A stretch of DNA of 20,354 nt from HGM11412 sp045536025 (GTDB lineage Bacteria > Bacillota > Clostridia > Christensenellales > Borkfalkiaceae), in the NCBI GenBank assembly GCA_045536025.1, contig JAZSMT010000002.1:1-20354 (forward strand), given 5' to 3'. A program made the position numbers and the translations under genes. The first letter of the stretch is position 1, and each line of letters begins with the position of its first letter. The notes under the pieces were generated by a model. The model saw nothing but the letters and a program-made list of their open reading frames with translations, was not told the DNA's origin and searched no databases. This document shows positions 1-8,709 of the stretch, in pieces.

Positions 1-623
1 GTTTCTTCGTACTCCATATTGAACTTATCCATTACGTCGGTTTTTACGTAGTCGGGAATCATAAGTTCTTTTGGCGATATCAATACGATTTTTATACCCG
101 TATACCTTGCGAGCGCTTGTATTAGCGAATGTACCGTTCTACCAAACTTTAAGTCACCGCAAAAACCGACGGTTAAATCGTCAAACCTACCGTGGCGACG
201 GTAAATGGTTAAAAGGTCGGCAAGCGTTTGCGTGGGGTGGCAATGCCCGCCGTCGCCTGCGTTAATTACCGGGATAGATGCGTTTTCACTTGCAACGAGG
301 GGCGCACCCTCTTTATAGTGGCGCATTGCTATAATATCAGCGTATTCAGATATAACTTTTGCAGTATCTGCAACGCTTTCCCCCTTTGATGCAGAAGAGC
401 TTGACGCCGACGAAAACCCTATCACGCTACCGCCAAGGCGGAGCATAGCAGTTTCAAAGCTTAAACGCGTGCGCGTTGACGGCTCGAAAAACAAAGTAGC
501 TAAAAGCTTACCCTTACAGCTTTCCGAATACATATCGGGGTTTTTTCGTATGTCGAGCGCGGTTTTTATAAGCTCGTTAATTTCCTCTACCGAAAAATCA
601 ATAACGTCAATAAGACTTCTCAT
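1..623 (-). CDS. pyrB: Aspartate carbamoyltransferase catalytic chain (partial, C-terminus off window)
   Basis: Condenses carbamoyl phosphate with aspartate, the first committed step of pyrimidine synthesis, in the cytoplasm. About 207 N-terminal residues are visible; the family is usually 300-310, so roughly a third lies beyond the left edge. The carbamoyl-phosphate motif STRTR is at residues 49-53, a Ser/Lys loop (SASKGES) lies near residue 80, and HPTQ follows GGHC further on. The ATG at 623 begins MRSLIDVIDF and is 4 bases after the pyrE stop, with an AAAGGG ribosome binding site inside the end of pyrE. It is therefore the last visible gene of the leftward pyr operon. In Bacillus and many clostridia pyrB sits near the front of the operon, so the distal place is unusual. 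The identification rests on clear motifs; only the 3' end is unseen. Confidence 0.96.
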   Translation of the reverse strand, partial: MRSLIDVIDFSVEEINELIKTALDIRKNPDMYSESCKGKLLATLFFEPSTRTRLSFETAMLRLGGSVIGFSSASSSSASKGESVADTAKVISEYADIIAMRHYKEGAPLVASENASIPVINAGDGGHCHPTQTLADLLTIYRRHGRFDDLTVGFCGDLKFGRTVHSLIQALARYTGIKIVLISPKELMIPDYVKTDVMDKFNMEYEE

Positions 624-627
624 ATTA

Positions 628-1269
628 TTAACCCTTTATCCAGCTTTCGTCCGACGGATTGTTTCTAAAAGCAATAAGTCTTTCAACGTCCGACGGCTTT
701 ACGTAATTTTCTTCAGCGGCAACCTCGGCGATAACGTCAAAGTTAGTAAGTGAAACATTTTTAACGTTTGCCTCTTTTAATCTATCTAAGCCCTTTTTCA
801 TACCGTAGGTAAAGATTGAAACAACGCCTAAAACTTCAGCGCCAGCCTCTCTTAATACGTTAACAACCTCGATAACAGAGCCACCTGTAGAAATTAAATC
901 TTCAACGACAACTACTTTTTGCCCCTTTTCAAGCTTGCCCTCTATCTGGTTTTGTCTGCCGTGGTCTTTTGCGCCCGAACGAACGTAACCCATAGGCATA
1001 TCGAGAAGGTGCGCGGTGATTGCAGCGTGTGCAATACCAGCAGTTGACGTTCCCATTAAAACCTCAGCTTGAGGATAATTTTCTTTAATTAAGGTTGCGA
1101 GGCCCTTTTCAACGTCATTTCTAACTTTAACCGAGGTTAACGTTAAACGATTATCGCAATACACGGGGCTTTTAATTCCGCTAGCCCAAGTAAAAGGCTC
1201 TTCGGGGCGAAAGAAAACCGCCTTTATTGAAAGTAAATCTTTTGCAATAAGTTTTTCAAGTTTATTCAT
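628..1269 (-). CDS. pyrE: Orotate phosphoribosyltransferase
   Basis: Converts orotate and PRPP to orotidine 5'-monophosphate, the fifth step of UMP synthesis. The 213-residue protein has the usual length for the longer bacterial form. The PRPP-binding motif VVVVEDLISTGGS spans about residues 119-131, and the catalytic loop YVRSGAKDHGRQNQIEG about 95-111, with the Lys, His and Arg residues typical of the family. The ATG at 1269 has an AGGAGA site placed across the pyrF stop codon, which lies 5 bases upstream, so translation is probably coupled. The next gene, pyrB, starts 4 bases after the pyrE stop. Confidence 0.97.
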   Translation of the reverse strand: MNKLEKLIAKDLLSIKAVFFRPEEPFTWASGIKSPVYCDNRLTLTSVKVRNDVEKGLATLIKENYPQAEVLMGTSTAGIAHAAITAHLLDMPMGYVRSGAKDHGRQNQIEGKLEKGQKVVVVEDLISTGGSVIEVVNVLREAGAEVLGVVSIFTYGMKKGLDRLKEANVKNVSLTNFDVIAEVAAEENYVKPSDVERLIAFRNNPSDESWIKG

Positions 1270-1274
1270 ATCTT

Positions 1275-1976
1275 TTATTCTCCTACGAATTCTTTAAGGC
1301 ATCTCTCGTATGCCTCAACTGGATTTTCAGCGCCGGTTATTGAACGTCCTACTACGATATAGTCTGAGCCGATTTCTCTAGCAATAGAGGGGGTGGTAAC
1401 GCGCTTTTGGTCGCCTACTGCGTCACCCGCAAGTCTAACGCCGGGGGTAACGGTTACGAACTCGTTTCCACAAACGCCGTGAACCTTGCCTGCCTCAAGT
1501 GGTGAACAAACAACGCCGTCAAGCCCTGCCTTTTTAGCGTTTTCAGCATAGTGCATAACAACCTTGTCGATAGGCTCTTTAATTAAAAGGTCGTTTTCCA
1601 TACTCTCTTGGTCGGTAGAGGTAAGTTGAGTAACGGCGATAAGCATAGGCCTAGTTCCGTCAGCCCTAGTCAAGCCCTCGATAGCCGCTTTCATCATATT
1701 AATAGTTCCGCCCGCGTGAAGGTTAGTCATATCCACGTCAAGCTCGGATAAAACCTTCATTGCCTTTTTAACGGTGTTAGGAATATCGTGAAGCTTTAAA
1801 TCTAAAAAGATTTTGTGCCCGCGCTTTTTAATTTCCTTTACGATTTCAGGGCCTTCAGCGTAATATAGTTCCATACCGATTTTTACGAAAGGCTTTTTGC
1901 CCTTGAACTTGTCAAGAAAATTAAAAACCTTTTCTTTACTGTCAAAGTCAAGCGCAATAATTACGTCTTTACTCAT
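1275..1976 (-). CDS. pyrF: Orotidine 5'-phosphate decarboxylase
   Basis: Decarboxylates OMP to UMP, the last step of the pathway. The 233-residue protein starts with the beta strand KDVIIALDF and carries the signature DLKLHDIPNTV at residues 59-69, in which D59, K61 and D64 form the charged catalytic network. The phosphate-binding end of the barrel (VTPGVR, then IVVGRSIT near the C-terminus) is intact. Length and motifs match the PyrF family I form. The start codon overlaps the pyrD stop by 4 bases (ATGA type), which indicates coupled translation within the pyr operon. Confidence 0.97.
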   Translation of the reverse strand: MSKDVIIALDFDSKEKVFNFLDKFKGKKPFVKIGMELYYAEGPEIVKEIKKRGHKIFLDLKLHDIPNTVKKAMKVLSELDVDMTNLHAGGTINMMKAAIEGLTRADGTRPMLIAVTQLTSTDQESMENDLLIKEPIDKVVMHYAENAKKAGLDGVVCSPLEAGKVHGVCGNEFVTVTPGVRLAGDAVGDQKRVTTPSIAREIGSDYIVVGRSITGAENPVEAYERCLKEFVGE

Positions 1977-2887
1977 ACTTTTGCTCCTCCTATAATTTCA
2001 GATAGTGAATTTATTTTATACTTTTTCATCTTTTCGGGCAAGTCGTTTATAATATCGCGACAAGCGTAGGGATTTACAAGGTTATACGCACCAACCTCAA
2101 CCGCCGTTGCACCTGCAAGCATCATTTCAATTACGTCGTCCGCCGACGAAACGCCACCCATACCAATTACCGGAATTTTAACGGCGCTTGATACTTGATA
2201 TACCATACGGAGTGCTACGGGGAATATTGCGCTACCCGAAAATCCACCCATCACGTTTGCGATAACTGGCTTTTTACGGTTAAGGTCTATCCTCATGCCA
2301 AGCATAGTGTTTATTAAACTTATACCGTCGGCGCCCGCGTCCTCACACGCCTTTGCAATGGATACTATATCAGTAACGTTTGGCGAAAGTTTAATTATAA
2401 TCGGCTTATTGGTCACTTTTTTAACCGCTTTAGTAACCTCCGCTGCAGCAGACGGTTGCGTTCCAAAACTCATACCGCCACCGTGCACGTTAGGACAGCT
2501 TACGTTAACCTCCAGCCAGCCTACTTGCTCTTCTTTATCAAGTAGCTCGCAAGTGTAGGCGTATTCTTCAACCGAAAAACCCGAAACGTTAGCCATTACC
2601 TTTTTGTTAAAGCACTTTTTAAGTTTGGGTAGCTCTTCTTCTATAACCTTGTGAACTCCGGGGTTTTGAAGCCCTACTGCGTTTATCATACCCGCCGTGC
2701 ACTCGGCAATTCTCGGCGTGGGGTTTCCAAACCTTGGCTCTTTAGTAGTTCCTTTAAAAGAGAACGTTCCTAAACAATTTATATCGTAAAGGTCTGCAAA
2801 TTCGTAGCCGTAGCCAAACGTTCCGCTTGCGGGGATAACGGGGTTATCAAGCTCGATACCTAAAAGATTAACTTTAGTGTTTACCAT
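1973..2887 (-). CDS. pyrD: Dihydroorotate dehydrogenase class 1B, catalytic subunit
   Basis: Oxidises dihydroorotate to orotate on FMN. The 304-residue protein has the class 1 layout: the N-terminal SGTFGYGYEF segment at 21-30, the FMN-binding lysine in SFKGTT near residue 45, and the active-site cysteine C131 in NVSCPNVHGGG. A cysteine rather than a serine as base marks class 1. The adjacent pyrK gene and the NAD-type partner make it class 1B, which passes electrons through PyrK to NAD+. The ATG at 2887 has a strong AGGGGG ribosome binding site and overlaps the end of pyrK by 7 bases. It also overlaps pyrF by 4 bases. Confidence 0.97.
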   Translation of the reverse strand: MVNTKVNLLGIELDNPVIPASGTFGYGYEFADLYDINCLGTFSFKGTTKEPRFGNPTPRIAECTAGMINAVGLQNPGVHKVIEEELPKLKKCFNKKVMANVSGFSVEEYAYTCELLDKEEQVGWLEVNVSCPNVHGGGMSFGTQPSAAAEVTKAVKKVTNKPIIIKLSPNVTDIVSIAKACEDAGADGISLINTMLGMRIDLNRKKPVIANVMGGFSGSAIFPVALRMVYQVSSAVKIPVIGMGGVSSADDVIEMMLAGATAVEVGAYNLVNPYACRDIINDLPEKMKKYKINSLSEIIGGAKV

Positions 2888-3609
2888 AATAATTCCCCCT
2901 TTTTAAGCACGGGGCCCTCTTTGCAAATTCGCTTGTTTCCAGTTAGCGTTTTGCACGAACAACCCATGCACGCGCCAAAGCCACAACCCATGCGCTCTTC
3001 AAAACTCATCTCACCGTCCGTAACGCTACTTTTGTGAATTGCTTTAAGCATAGGCTCTGGTCCGCAAGTGTAAAAATACGAATAATCTATATCTTTCATA
3101 GCGTCGGTAACGAAGCCTTTAACGCCGTAGCTACCGTCAACGGTGGTAACTATAACGCTTGCGCCCAAAGCTTTAAACTCTTCTTCGTAAAACAGTTCGC
3201 TTTTAGTGTTAAAGCCGAGTATTACGGTAACTTTTTTACCAAGCGCAATTAACTCTTTAGCTAATTGATACATAGGTGGAACGCCTACGCCACCGCCTAT
3301 TAAAAGCGGTTTGTCGCCAGAAAGTGATAGGTCGTAGCCGTTGCCAAGCCCAGATAAAACGTCTAAGCTTTCGCCCTCTTTTAACTTGCTAAGTACTTCC
3401 GTTCCCTTTCCTACGATTTTATAGATAATAACAATGCCGCCGTCTATTATTTCGCAAACGGATATGGGGCGACGGAGATAAAAACCTTCAATTTTAATAT
3501 TGATAAATTGCCCCGCCTTAACGCCCGAATTGTCGCCTTTTAACGTCATTTTCATAACGCTGGCGTTAAGCGGTTTATTTTCAGTTATTTTATAAATTAC
3601 TTGTTTCAT
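2881..3609 (-). CDS. pyrK: Dihydroorotate dehydrogenase electron-transfer subunit
   Basis: FAD and 2Fe-2S subunit that carries electrons from PyrD to NAD+. The 242-residue protein has a ferredoxin-reductase fold: a flavin motif RRPIS at 47-51, a nucleotide-binding glycine run LLIGGGVGVPP at about 102-112, CGPEPML at 182-188, and a C-terminal iron-sulphur cluster with C209, C214, C217 and C229 (CX4CX2CX11C). Length fits the PyrK family (about 250). The ATG is 7 bases after the carB stop. The spacer is A/T-rich and shows no clear Shine-Dalgarno sequence, so it probably relies on translational coupling to carB. Confidence 0.96.
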   Translation of the reverse strand: MKQVIYKITENKPLNASVMKMTLKGDNSGVKAGQFINIKIEGFYLRRPISVCEIIDGGIVIIYKIVGKGTEVLSKLKEGESLDVLSGLGNGYDLSLSGDKPLLIGGGVGVPPMYQLAKELIALGKKVTVILGFNTKSELFYEEEFKALGASVIVTTVDGSYGVKGFVTDAMKDIDYSYFYTCGPEPMLKAIHKSSVTDGEMSFEERMGCGFGACMGCSCKTLTGNKRICKEGPVLKKGELLW

Positions 3610-3616
3610 AATAATT

Positions 3617-6600
3617 TTACGCGTCGATAGTTGATACCGATAAAGTTATTTCTTCAAGTACGTCAAGAAGAACTTTTACCGTGTCAAGCGCGGTGAAGAT
3701 GTTTACGTTGTTTTCAGTTGCCGCACGGCGAATTTCAGCACCGTCGGTATTATGACCTTTGGAGGCAACGTCTTTAGTGTTGATAACGTAGCTGATATAG
3801 CCTTGACGGATAGCGTCTAAAATATCGTCAGACCCATCACTAATCTTTTTAACGGAACGCGTTCTAATTCCGTTTTCTTTAAGGAATTTAGCAGTTCCCT
3901 CAGTTGCCATAATGTTAAAGCCAAGATTATAAAATCTTCTAATAAGCGGTAACGCCTCTTCTTTATCCTTGTTTGCAACGGTAACGAGCACGGTGCCGTA
4001 GTTAAGTACGCTTAAGCCAGACGCTTGAAGAGCTTTATAGAGAGCGCGGTTAAGCTTATCGTCATAACCGATAGCCTCGCCCGTTGACTTCATTTCGGGT
4101 GAAAGATACGCGTCAAGCCCACGAAGTTTATTGAACGAGAACACTGGAACTTTTACGTACCAGCGGTTCTTTTCGTTGGGATATATAGTAAATATTCCTT
4201 GTTCTTTAAGGGTTTTACCCATTATAACTTCGGTTGCGATATCGGCTAAGCTATATCCCGTTGACTTAGAGAGGAAGGGAACCGTTCTTGACGAACGTGG
4301 GTTAACCTCTATTATATAAACCTCGTCGTTTTCGTCAACGATAAATTGAATATTGTATAAGCCCTTTATACCGATACCAAGTCCAAGCTTTTTAGCGTAT
4401 TGAAGTATTGTTCCTTTAACCTTGTCGGATATACTAAAGGAGGGGTATACGCTGATACTGTCGCCACTGTGAATACCCGTTCTTTCAACGAGCTCCATAA
4501 TACCTGGAACGAATACGTCGATACCGTCGCAAATAGCGTCAACCTCTACCTCTTTTCCTTGGATATACTTGTCTACTAAAACAGGCTTGTCCTCGTCAAT
4601 TTCAACGGCGGTTTTTAAGTAGTGTTTTAAACCCTCTTCATCGGCAACGATTTGCATTGCTCTACCACCCAAAACGAAGCTTGGGCGAACGAGTACGGGG
4701 TAGCCTATTTCTCTTGCCGCCTCAATACCGTCTTCAATCTTGGTAACCGCTTTACCTTTTGCACGTGGAATATTAAGCTCGTTTAAAAGATTTTCAAATG
4801 CGTTTCTATCTTCAGCTCTATCAATCGCCTCACAGTCCGTTCCGATAATCTTTACCCCCCTATCGTGAAGAGGCTGTGCAAGGTTGATAGCCGTTTGGCC
4901 GCCAAGCGAGGCAATTACGCCCTCAGGCTTTTCAAATTCAACGATATTCATAACGTCTTCAGGCGTTAAAGGCTCAAAGTAAAGCTTATCCGCCGTAGTG
5001 TAGTCGGTTGATACCGTTTCGGGGTTGTTGTTTATGATAATTGCCTCGTAGCCTGCGTTTTTAATAGTCATAACCGCGTGAACGGTAGAATAGTCGAACT
5101 CAACGCCTTGACCTATACGGATAGGACCTGCGCCTAAAACTACTATCTTCTTTCTATCGGTTAAGCGCGAGGCGTTCTCGCCCGTGTATGACGAATAGAA
5201 ATAAGGAATATACGCGCCCGTATGGCAAGTGTCAACCATCTTAAATACCGGGAAAAGATTGCTTTCTTTTCTCATATTGTAAACGTCAAGCTCGGTGCAC
5301 TTCCAAAGCCTTGCAATATACTTATCGCTAAAGCCCATCTTCTTAGCTTTAGTAAGCGTTTTGATATCTTTATTTGTGCGCAAGATTTCTTCCATATCTA
5401 TAATGTTTTTGAAAGCTTGCAAGAAATAGGGCGTTATCATAGTGATTTCGTGAAGTTTTTCAAGCGAAACACCGTGATAGATAAGTTCGGCAATAGCAAA
5501 GATATTATCTGAACGGAAATCCTTGATATAGTCAAGAAGTTCTTCTACGCTCATATTGTCAAACTTAGAGTGGTATATGTGGTTTGCACCGATTTCAAGC
5601 GAGCGAATACCTTTAAGTAAAGCCTCTTCAAGGTTAGAGCCGATACCCATAATTTCGCCAGTTGCTTTCATTTGCGTACCTAGCTTGTTAGTTGCGGAGG
5701 CAAACTTATCAAAGGGGAATCTAGGCAATTTTGCAATAACGTAGTCAAGCGAGGGCTCGAAAGCGGCGTTGGTGTTTGCAATTTTAATTTCTTCAAGGAG
5801 CATTCCAACTGCAATCTTAGCAGTTACTCTAGCTATCGGGTAACCGCTTGCTTTAGACGCAAGCGCCGACGACCTTGATACTCTTGGGTTTACTTCAATT
5901 AAGTAATATTCAGACGAATTTGGGTTAAGCGCGAATTGTACGTTACAACCACCCTCGATTTTAAGTTCCTTGATAAGCTTAATCGCAGAGTCGTTAAGCA
6001 TCTTTTCGTCTTGTTTAGAAAGGGTTAAAATGGGTGCAACTACGCACGAGTCGCCCGTGTGTACACCAACGGGGTCGATATTTTCCATACCGCAAATAGT
6101 TATAGCGTGGTCGTTAGAGTCGCGCATTACTTCAAACTCAATTTCTTTATAACCCTTTACGCTCTTTTCGATTAATACTTGATGAACGGGCGAAAGCTTA
6201 AATGCGTTTATGCCGATTTCAATAAGCTCTTCTTCGTTATTAGCAAAGCCACCGCCCGTACCGCCAAGCGTGAAAGCCGGTCTTAAAACTACTGGATAGC
6301 CTATTTTGTTTGCCGCCTTTTTAGCTTGCTCTAAATCGTAGGTTATTTCAGACGGAATCGTAGGCTCGCCGATAGACTGACAAAGTTCTTTAAAAAGCTC
6401 TCTATCTTCCGCCCTTTCAATACTTTCGCTAGACGTTCCAAGAAGTTCAACGCCACACTCTTTAAGTATGCCTTTCTTTTCAAGTTGCATTGCAAGGTTT
6501 AAGCCAGTTTGACCGCCAATGCCCGGAAGAATAGCGTCGGGGCGCTCGTATCTTAAAATCTTAGCCACGTATTCAAGCGTTAAAGGCTCCATATACACCT

Positions 6601-6787
6601 TGTCCGCTATCGTGGTGTCCGTCATAATGGTTGCGGGGTTAGAGTTTACAAGCACTACCTCGTATCCCTCTTCTCTAAGCGCTAAACACGCTTGAGTTCC
6701 AGCATAGTCAAACTCTGCCGCTTGGCCGATTACGATAGGGCCTGAACCTATTATAAGTATCTTTTTAATATCCGTTCTCTTTGCCAT
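3617..6787 (-). CDS. carB: Carbamoyl-phosphate synthase large subunit
   Basis: Makes carbamoyl phosphate from bicarbonate, ammonia and two ATP. The product is 1056 residues, close to the family's usual 1060-1075. It contains the duplicated carboxyphosphate and carbamate halves: GSGPIVIGQAAEFDYAG at about residues 14-30 and the parallel GAGPIRIGQGVEFDYS in the second half, each followed by an ATP-grasp domain with EVNPR motifs, then a C-terminal MGS-like regulatory domain. I chose the ATG at 6787 (MAKRTDIKK) because AAGGAG lies 6-11 bases upstream; a start at 6847 would overlap pyrC by 50 bases. The gene starts 10 bases after the pyrC stop. The glutaminase subunit gene carA, normally immediately upstream, is not here. 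Confidence 0.97.
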   Translation of the reverse strand: MAKRTDIKKILIIGSGPIVIGQAAEFDYAGTQACLALREEGYEVVLVNSNPATIMTDTTIADKVYMEPLTLEYVAKILRYERPDAILPGIGGQTGLNLAMQLEKKGILKECGVELLGTSSESIERAEDRELFKELCQSIGEPTIPSEITYDLEQAKKAANKIGYPVVLRPAFTLGGTGGGFANNEEELIEIGINAFKLSPVHQVLIEKSVKGYKEIEFEVMRDSNDHAITICGMENIDPVGVHTGDSCVVAPILTLSKQDEKMLNDSAIKLIKELKIEGGCNVQFALNPNSSEYYLIEVNPRVSRSSALASKASGYPIARVTAKIAVGMLLEEIKIANTNAAFEPSLDYVIAKLPRFPFDKFASATNKLGTQMKATGEIMGIGSNLEEALLKGIRSLEIGANHIYHSKFDNMSVEELLDYIKDFRSDNIFAIAELIYHGVSLEKLHEITMITPYFLQAFKNIIDMEEILRTNKDIKTLTKAKKMGFSDKYIARLWKCTELDVYNMRKESNLFPVFKMVDTCHTGAYIPYFYSSYTGENASRLTDRKKIVVLGAGPIRIGQGVEFDYSTVHAVMTIKNAGYEAIIINNNPETVSTDYTTADKLYFEPLTPEDVMNIVEFEKPEGVIASLGGQTAINLAQPLHDRGVKIIGTDCEAIDRAEDRNAFENLLNELNIPRAKGKAVTKIEDGIEAAREIGYPVLVRPSFVLGGRAMQIVADEEGLKHYLKTAVEIDEDKPVLVDKYIQGKEVEVDAICDGIDVFVPGIMELVERTGIHSGDSISVYPSFSISDKVKGTILQYAKKLGLGIGIKGLYNIQFIVDENDEVYIIEVNPRSSRTVPFLSKSTGYSLADIATEVIMGKTLKEQGIFTIYPNEKNRWYVKVPVFSFNKLRGLDAYLSPEMKSTGEAIGYDDKLNRALYKALQASGLSVLNYGTVLVTVANKDKEEALPLIRRFYNLGFNIMATEGTAKFLKENGIRTRSVKKISDGSDDILDAIRQGYISYVINTKDVASKGHNTDGAEIRRAATENNVNIFTALDTVKVLLDVLEEITLSVSTIDA

Positions 6788-6797
6788 ATTTTTCTCC

Positions 6798-7997
6798 TTA
6801 TTTTTCGTAAACGATTTGTCCGTTAAGTGCGGTGAGCTTGCACTCACCCATTAGTTTCATACCCTCAAACGGGGTTGCTTTTCCTTTTGATAAAAACTCG
6901 TCGGGATTAACTACGTATTCCCTTTCAATGTCGAACACCGTAAAGCCGTTGTCGTACGGTAGATTGAAACGCTTTCTTGGGTTAATTGCCATAAGCTCCA
7001 CAAGTTTTTCAAGCGTAATAATGCCCGATTTTACAAGGTGAGTGTAGCTTGCCGAAAAAGAGGTTTCTAAGCCAACTACGCCAAACGCGCTCTTTTCAAG
7101 CCCCTTTAACTTTTCTTCTTTGCTATGAGGTGCGTGGTCGGTAGCTAAAATTTCTATCGTTCCGTCAACAACGCCGTCAATAAGGGCAAGCTTGTCGCTC
7201 TCGTCGCGAAGTGGGGGGTTCATTTTAAAGCGCCCCTCTTCCTTTAAGTCTTTATCCGATAAAATTAGATAGTGGGGTGCGGTTTCGCAAGAAACGTCAA
7301 GCCCCGATTTTTTTGCCTCGCGGATAAGCTTAACGCTCTCTTTTGCCGAAATATGGCAAACGTGATAGCTAACCCCCGTTTTGGCAACAAGTTCTAAATC
7401 TCTTGCAATTTGCGCGTATTCACTTTCCGAACATATTCCTCTATGCCCGTACTTTTGGGCGTAACCGCCTTTATGGATATAACCGCCAAACAGTAGCGAG
7501 TTATCTTCACAATGCGCGCATATTAGTTTGCCGTTATCTTTTGCAAGGCGCATAGCTCTTTCCATCATATCGGGGTTTTGAACGCCCCTACCGTCGTCCG
7601 AAAAAGCGATAGCGTATTTTGAAAGGCTTTCAATATCCGTTAGCGTTTCTCCCCTTTCGCCTATCGTTATAGAGGCGTATGGATAAACGTTGATATTTGC
7701 TTGCTCTTTAATAAGGTCAAGCTGAATTTTAATATTTTCAACGCTGTCGGGCACGGGGTTTAGGTTTGGCATCGTAAACACCGTGGTAAACCCACCTCTG
7801 CTTGCCGAATTGCAACCCGACTTTATCGTTTCTTTATACGAAAACCCTGGCTCGCGAAAGTGAACGTGCACGTCTAAAAACGACGGCATTGCCACTAACC
7901 CCTCTTTGTTATAGTTGCTAAATCGCCCTATAAGTGCGTTTTTAATATATTCGCGCTCATTTCCTTGCGCTATGATTTTTGCTTTTAACTCGCTCAT
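6798..7997 (-). CDS. pyrC: Dihydroorotase (type I)
   Basis: Cyclises N-carbamoyl-aspartate to dihydroorotate at a metal centre. The 399-residue protein has the signature DVHVHFREPG (metal ligands H44 and H46), the bridging-aspartate segment FSDDGRGVQ near 132-140, H162 in CAHCED, H215 in CHIS, the substrate segment CETAPHY and the catalytic D287 in DHAPH. The GVVGLET motif near 306 is also present. It is somewhat shorter than the usual 420-430 residues; the missing part is at the N-terminus, before the first His pair. The ATG at 7997 is 1 base after the pyrR stop, with AAAGGAA formed by the last pyrR codons. Confidence 0.96.
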   Translation of the reverse strand: MSELKAKIIAQGNEREYIKNALIGRFSNYNKEGLVAMPSFLDVHVHFREPGFSYKETIKSGCNSASRGGFTTVFTMPNLNPVPDSVENIKIQLDLIKEQANINVYPYASITIGERGETLTDIESLSKYAIAFSDDGRGVQNPDMMERAMRLAKDNGKLICAHCEDNSLLFGGYIHKGGYAQKYGHRGICSESEYAQIARDLELVAKTGVSYHVCHISAKESVKLIREAKKSGLDVSCETAPHYLILSDKDLKEEGRFKMNPPLRDESDKLALIDGVVDGTIEILATDHAPHSKEEKLKGLEKSAFGVVGLETSFSASYTHLVKSGIITLEKLVELMAINPRKRFNLPYDNGFTVFDIEREYVVNPDEFLSKGKATPFEGMKLMGECKLTALNGQIVYEK

Positions 7998-7998
7998 A

Positions 7999-8532
7999 CT
8001 ATTCCTTTATATAAACTGCCGTTTCACCGTCAACTATCGATAAGCAAACGTCAACAATTTCCGTTTTTGAGGTGGGCAGGTTTTTACCAACGTAGTCGGG
8101 GCGGATAGGAAGTTCCCTATGCCCACGGTCTACAAGCACCGCAAACTGAAGCTCTTTAGGGCGCGCGTAAGAAAAGGTCGCCTCAATCGCCGCGCGCGCA
8201 GTTCTACCCGTGTACATAACGTCGTCAACTATAATTACCGTTTTATCCCTTATATCGCAAGGAAAACTACAATCGCCAGCGGATACCATTTTGTCTTTTT
8301 CAGACAAGTCGTCGCGATGAAGCGTTATGTCGATATGCCCAACGGGAACGTCTATCCCCTCAAACTTTTTAATGTTTTGTTGTAGCATTTTTGCAAGCGG
8401 AACGCCCCTAGTTTTAACACCTAAAAGCACCACGTTTGAAACGCCTTTGTTTCTTTCAATAAGTTCGTGGGTAATTCTTGCAAGTGCGCGAAGAATTGCC
8501 GTTTCGTCCATTATCAAAGTTTTTTTCGCCAT
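7999..8532 (-). CDS. pyrR: Bifunctional pyr operon attenuation protein / uracil phosphoribosyltransferase
   Basis: RNA-binding regulator that, with UMP or UTP bound, promotes termination in the pyr leader; many members also make UMP from uracil and PRPP. The protein is 177 residues from the chosen start, the usual size. The PRPP motif VIIVDDVMYTGRTA lies at about residues 99-112, with the LGVKTRG segment at 37-43 and HRDDL at 72-76, all typical of PyrR. I chose the ATG at 8532 (MAKKTL), preceded by AGGTG. An in-frame TTG five codons upstream would sit inside that ribosome binding site. First gene of the operon, directly downstream of its own attenuator. Confidence 0.96.
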   Translation of the reverse strand: MAKKTLIMDETAILRALARITHELIERNKGVSNVVLLGVKTRGVPLAKMLQQNIKKFEGIDVPVGHIDITLHRDDLSEKDKMVSAGDCSFPCDIRDKTVIIVDDVMYTGRTARAAIEATFSYARPKELQFAVLVDRGHRELPIRPDYVGKNLPTSKTEIVDVCLSIVDGETAVYIKE

Positions 8533-8544
8533 AATAACACCTAA

Positions 8545-8665
8545 CAAAAAAAGTCTTGCCTATGGCAAGACTTAAAGTTTTTACTAAAATACACCCTTTA
8601 TATCTATAAGGGTTACCATTTTATTCAACTACTCTTGCCGATATCTCTGTATCGAATTAAAGATT
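8545..8665 (-). promoter_or_regulatory. PyrR-responsive transcription attenuator (pyr leader)
   Basis: All three elements of a pyr attenuator are visible in the leader RNA. First, a PyrR-binding hairpin at 8639-8654 has stem CGATA/TATCG and hexaloop CAGAGA, which fits the known CNGNGA loop. Second, GGCAAGA at 8633-8639, next to and partly within that stem, is complementary to TCTTGCC at 8564-8570 and can form an antiterminator. Third, TCTTGCC is also the 5' arm of the terminator hairpin at 8551-8573, followed by a U run. A further small hairpin (8593-8613, ACCCTT/AAGGGT) lies in the antiterminator loop. Inference: at high UMP, PyrR holds the first hairpin, the antiterminator cannot form, and transcription ends before pyrR. 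Confidence 0.9.
8551..8573 (-). terminator. Leader terminator of the pyr operon
   Basis: Perfect 10-bp stem AAGTCTTGCC/GGCAAGACTT with a 3-base loop, followed on the minus strand by a T run at about 8545-8550, just upstream of the pyrR ribosome binding site. It is the regulated terminator of the attenuator described above. Confidence 0.9.
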
Positions 8666-8671
8666 AGTTAA

Positions 8672-8700
8672 ATTATAATACTTTGTATTAAATTTGTCAA
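8672..8700 (-). promoter_or_regulatory. Promoter of the pyr operon
   Basis: On the minus strand, TTGACA (8695-8700) and TATAAT (8672-8677) are both perfect consensus hexamers separated by 17 bases. Expected transcription start is near 8665, giving a leader of about 130 nt that contains the attenuator. Confidence 0.92.
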
Positions 8701-8709
8701 GTAAATATA

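Noticed and set aside
469..753. Plus-strand ORF of 94 residues
   Set aside because: It lies opposite the strongly supported pyrB and pyrE genes, with no ribosome binding site or recognisable motif; the other plus-strand ORFs within 1-14983 are antisense shadows of the same kind.
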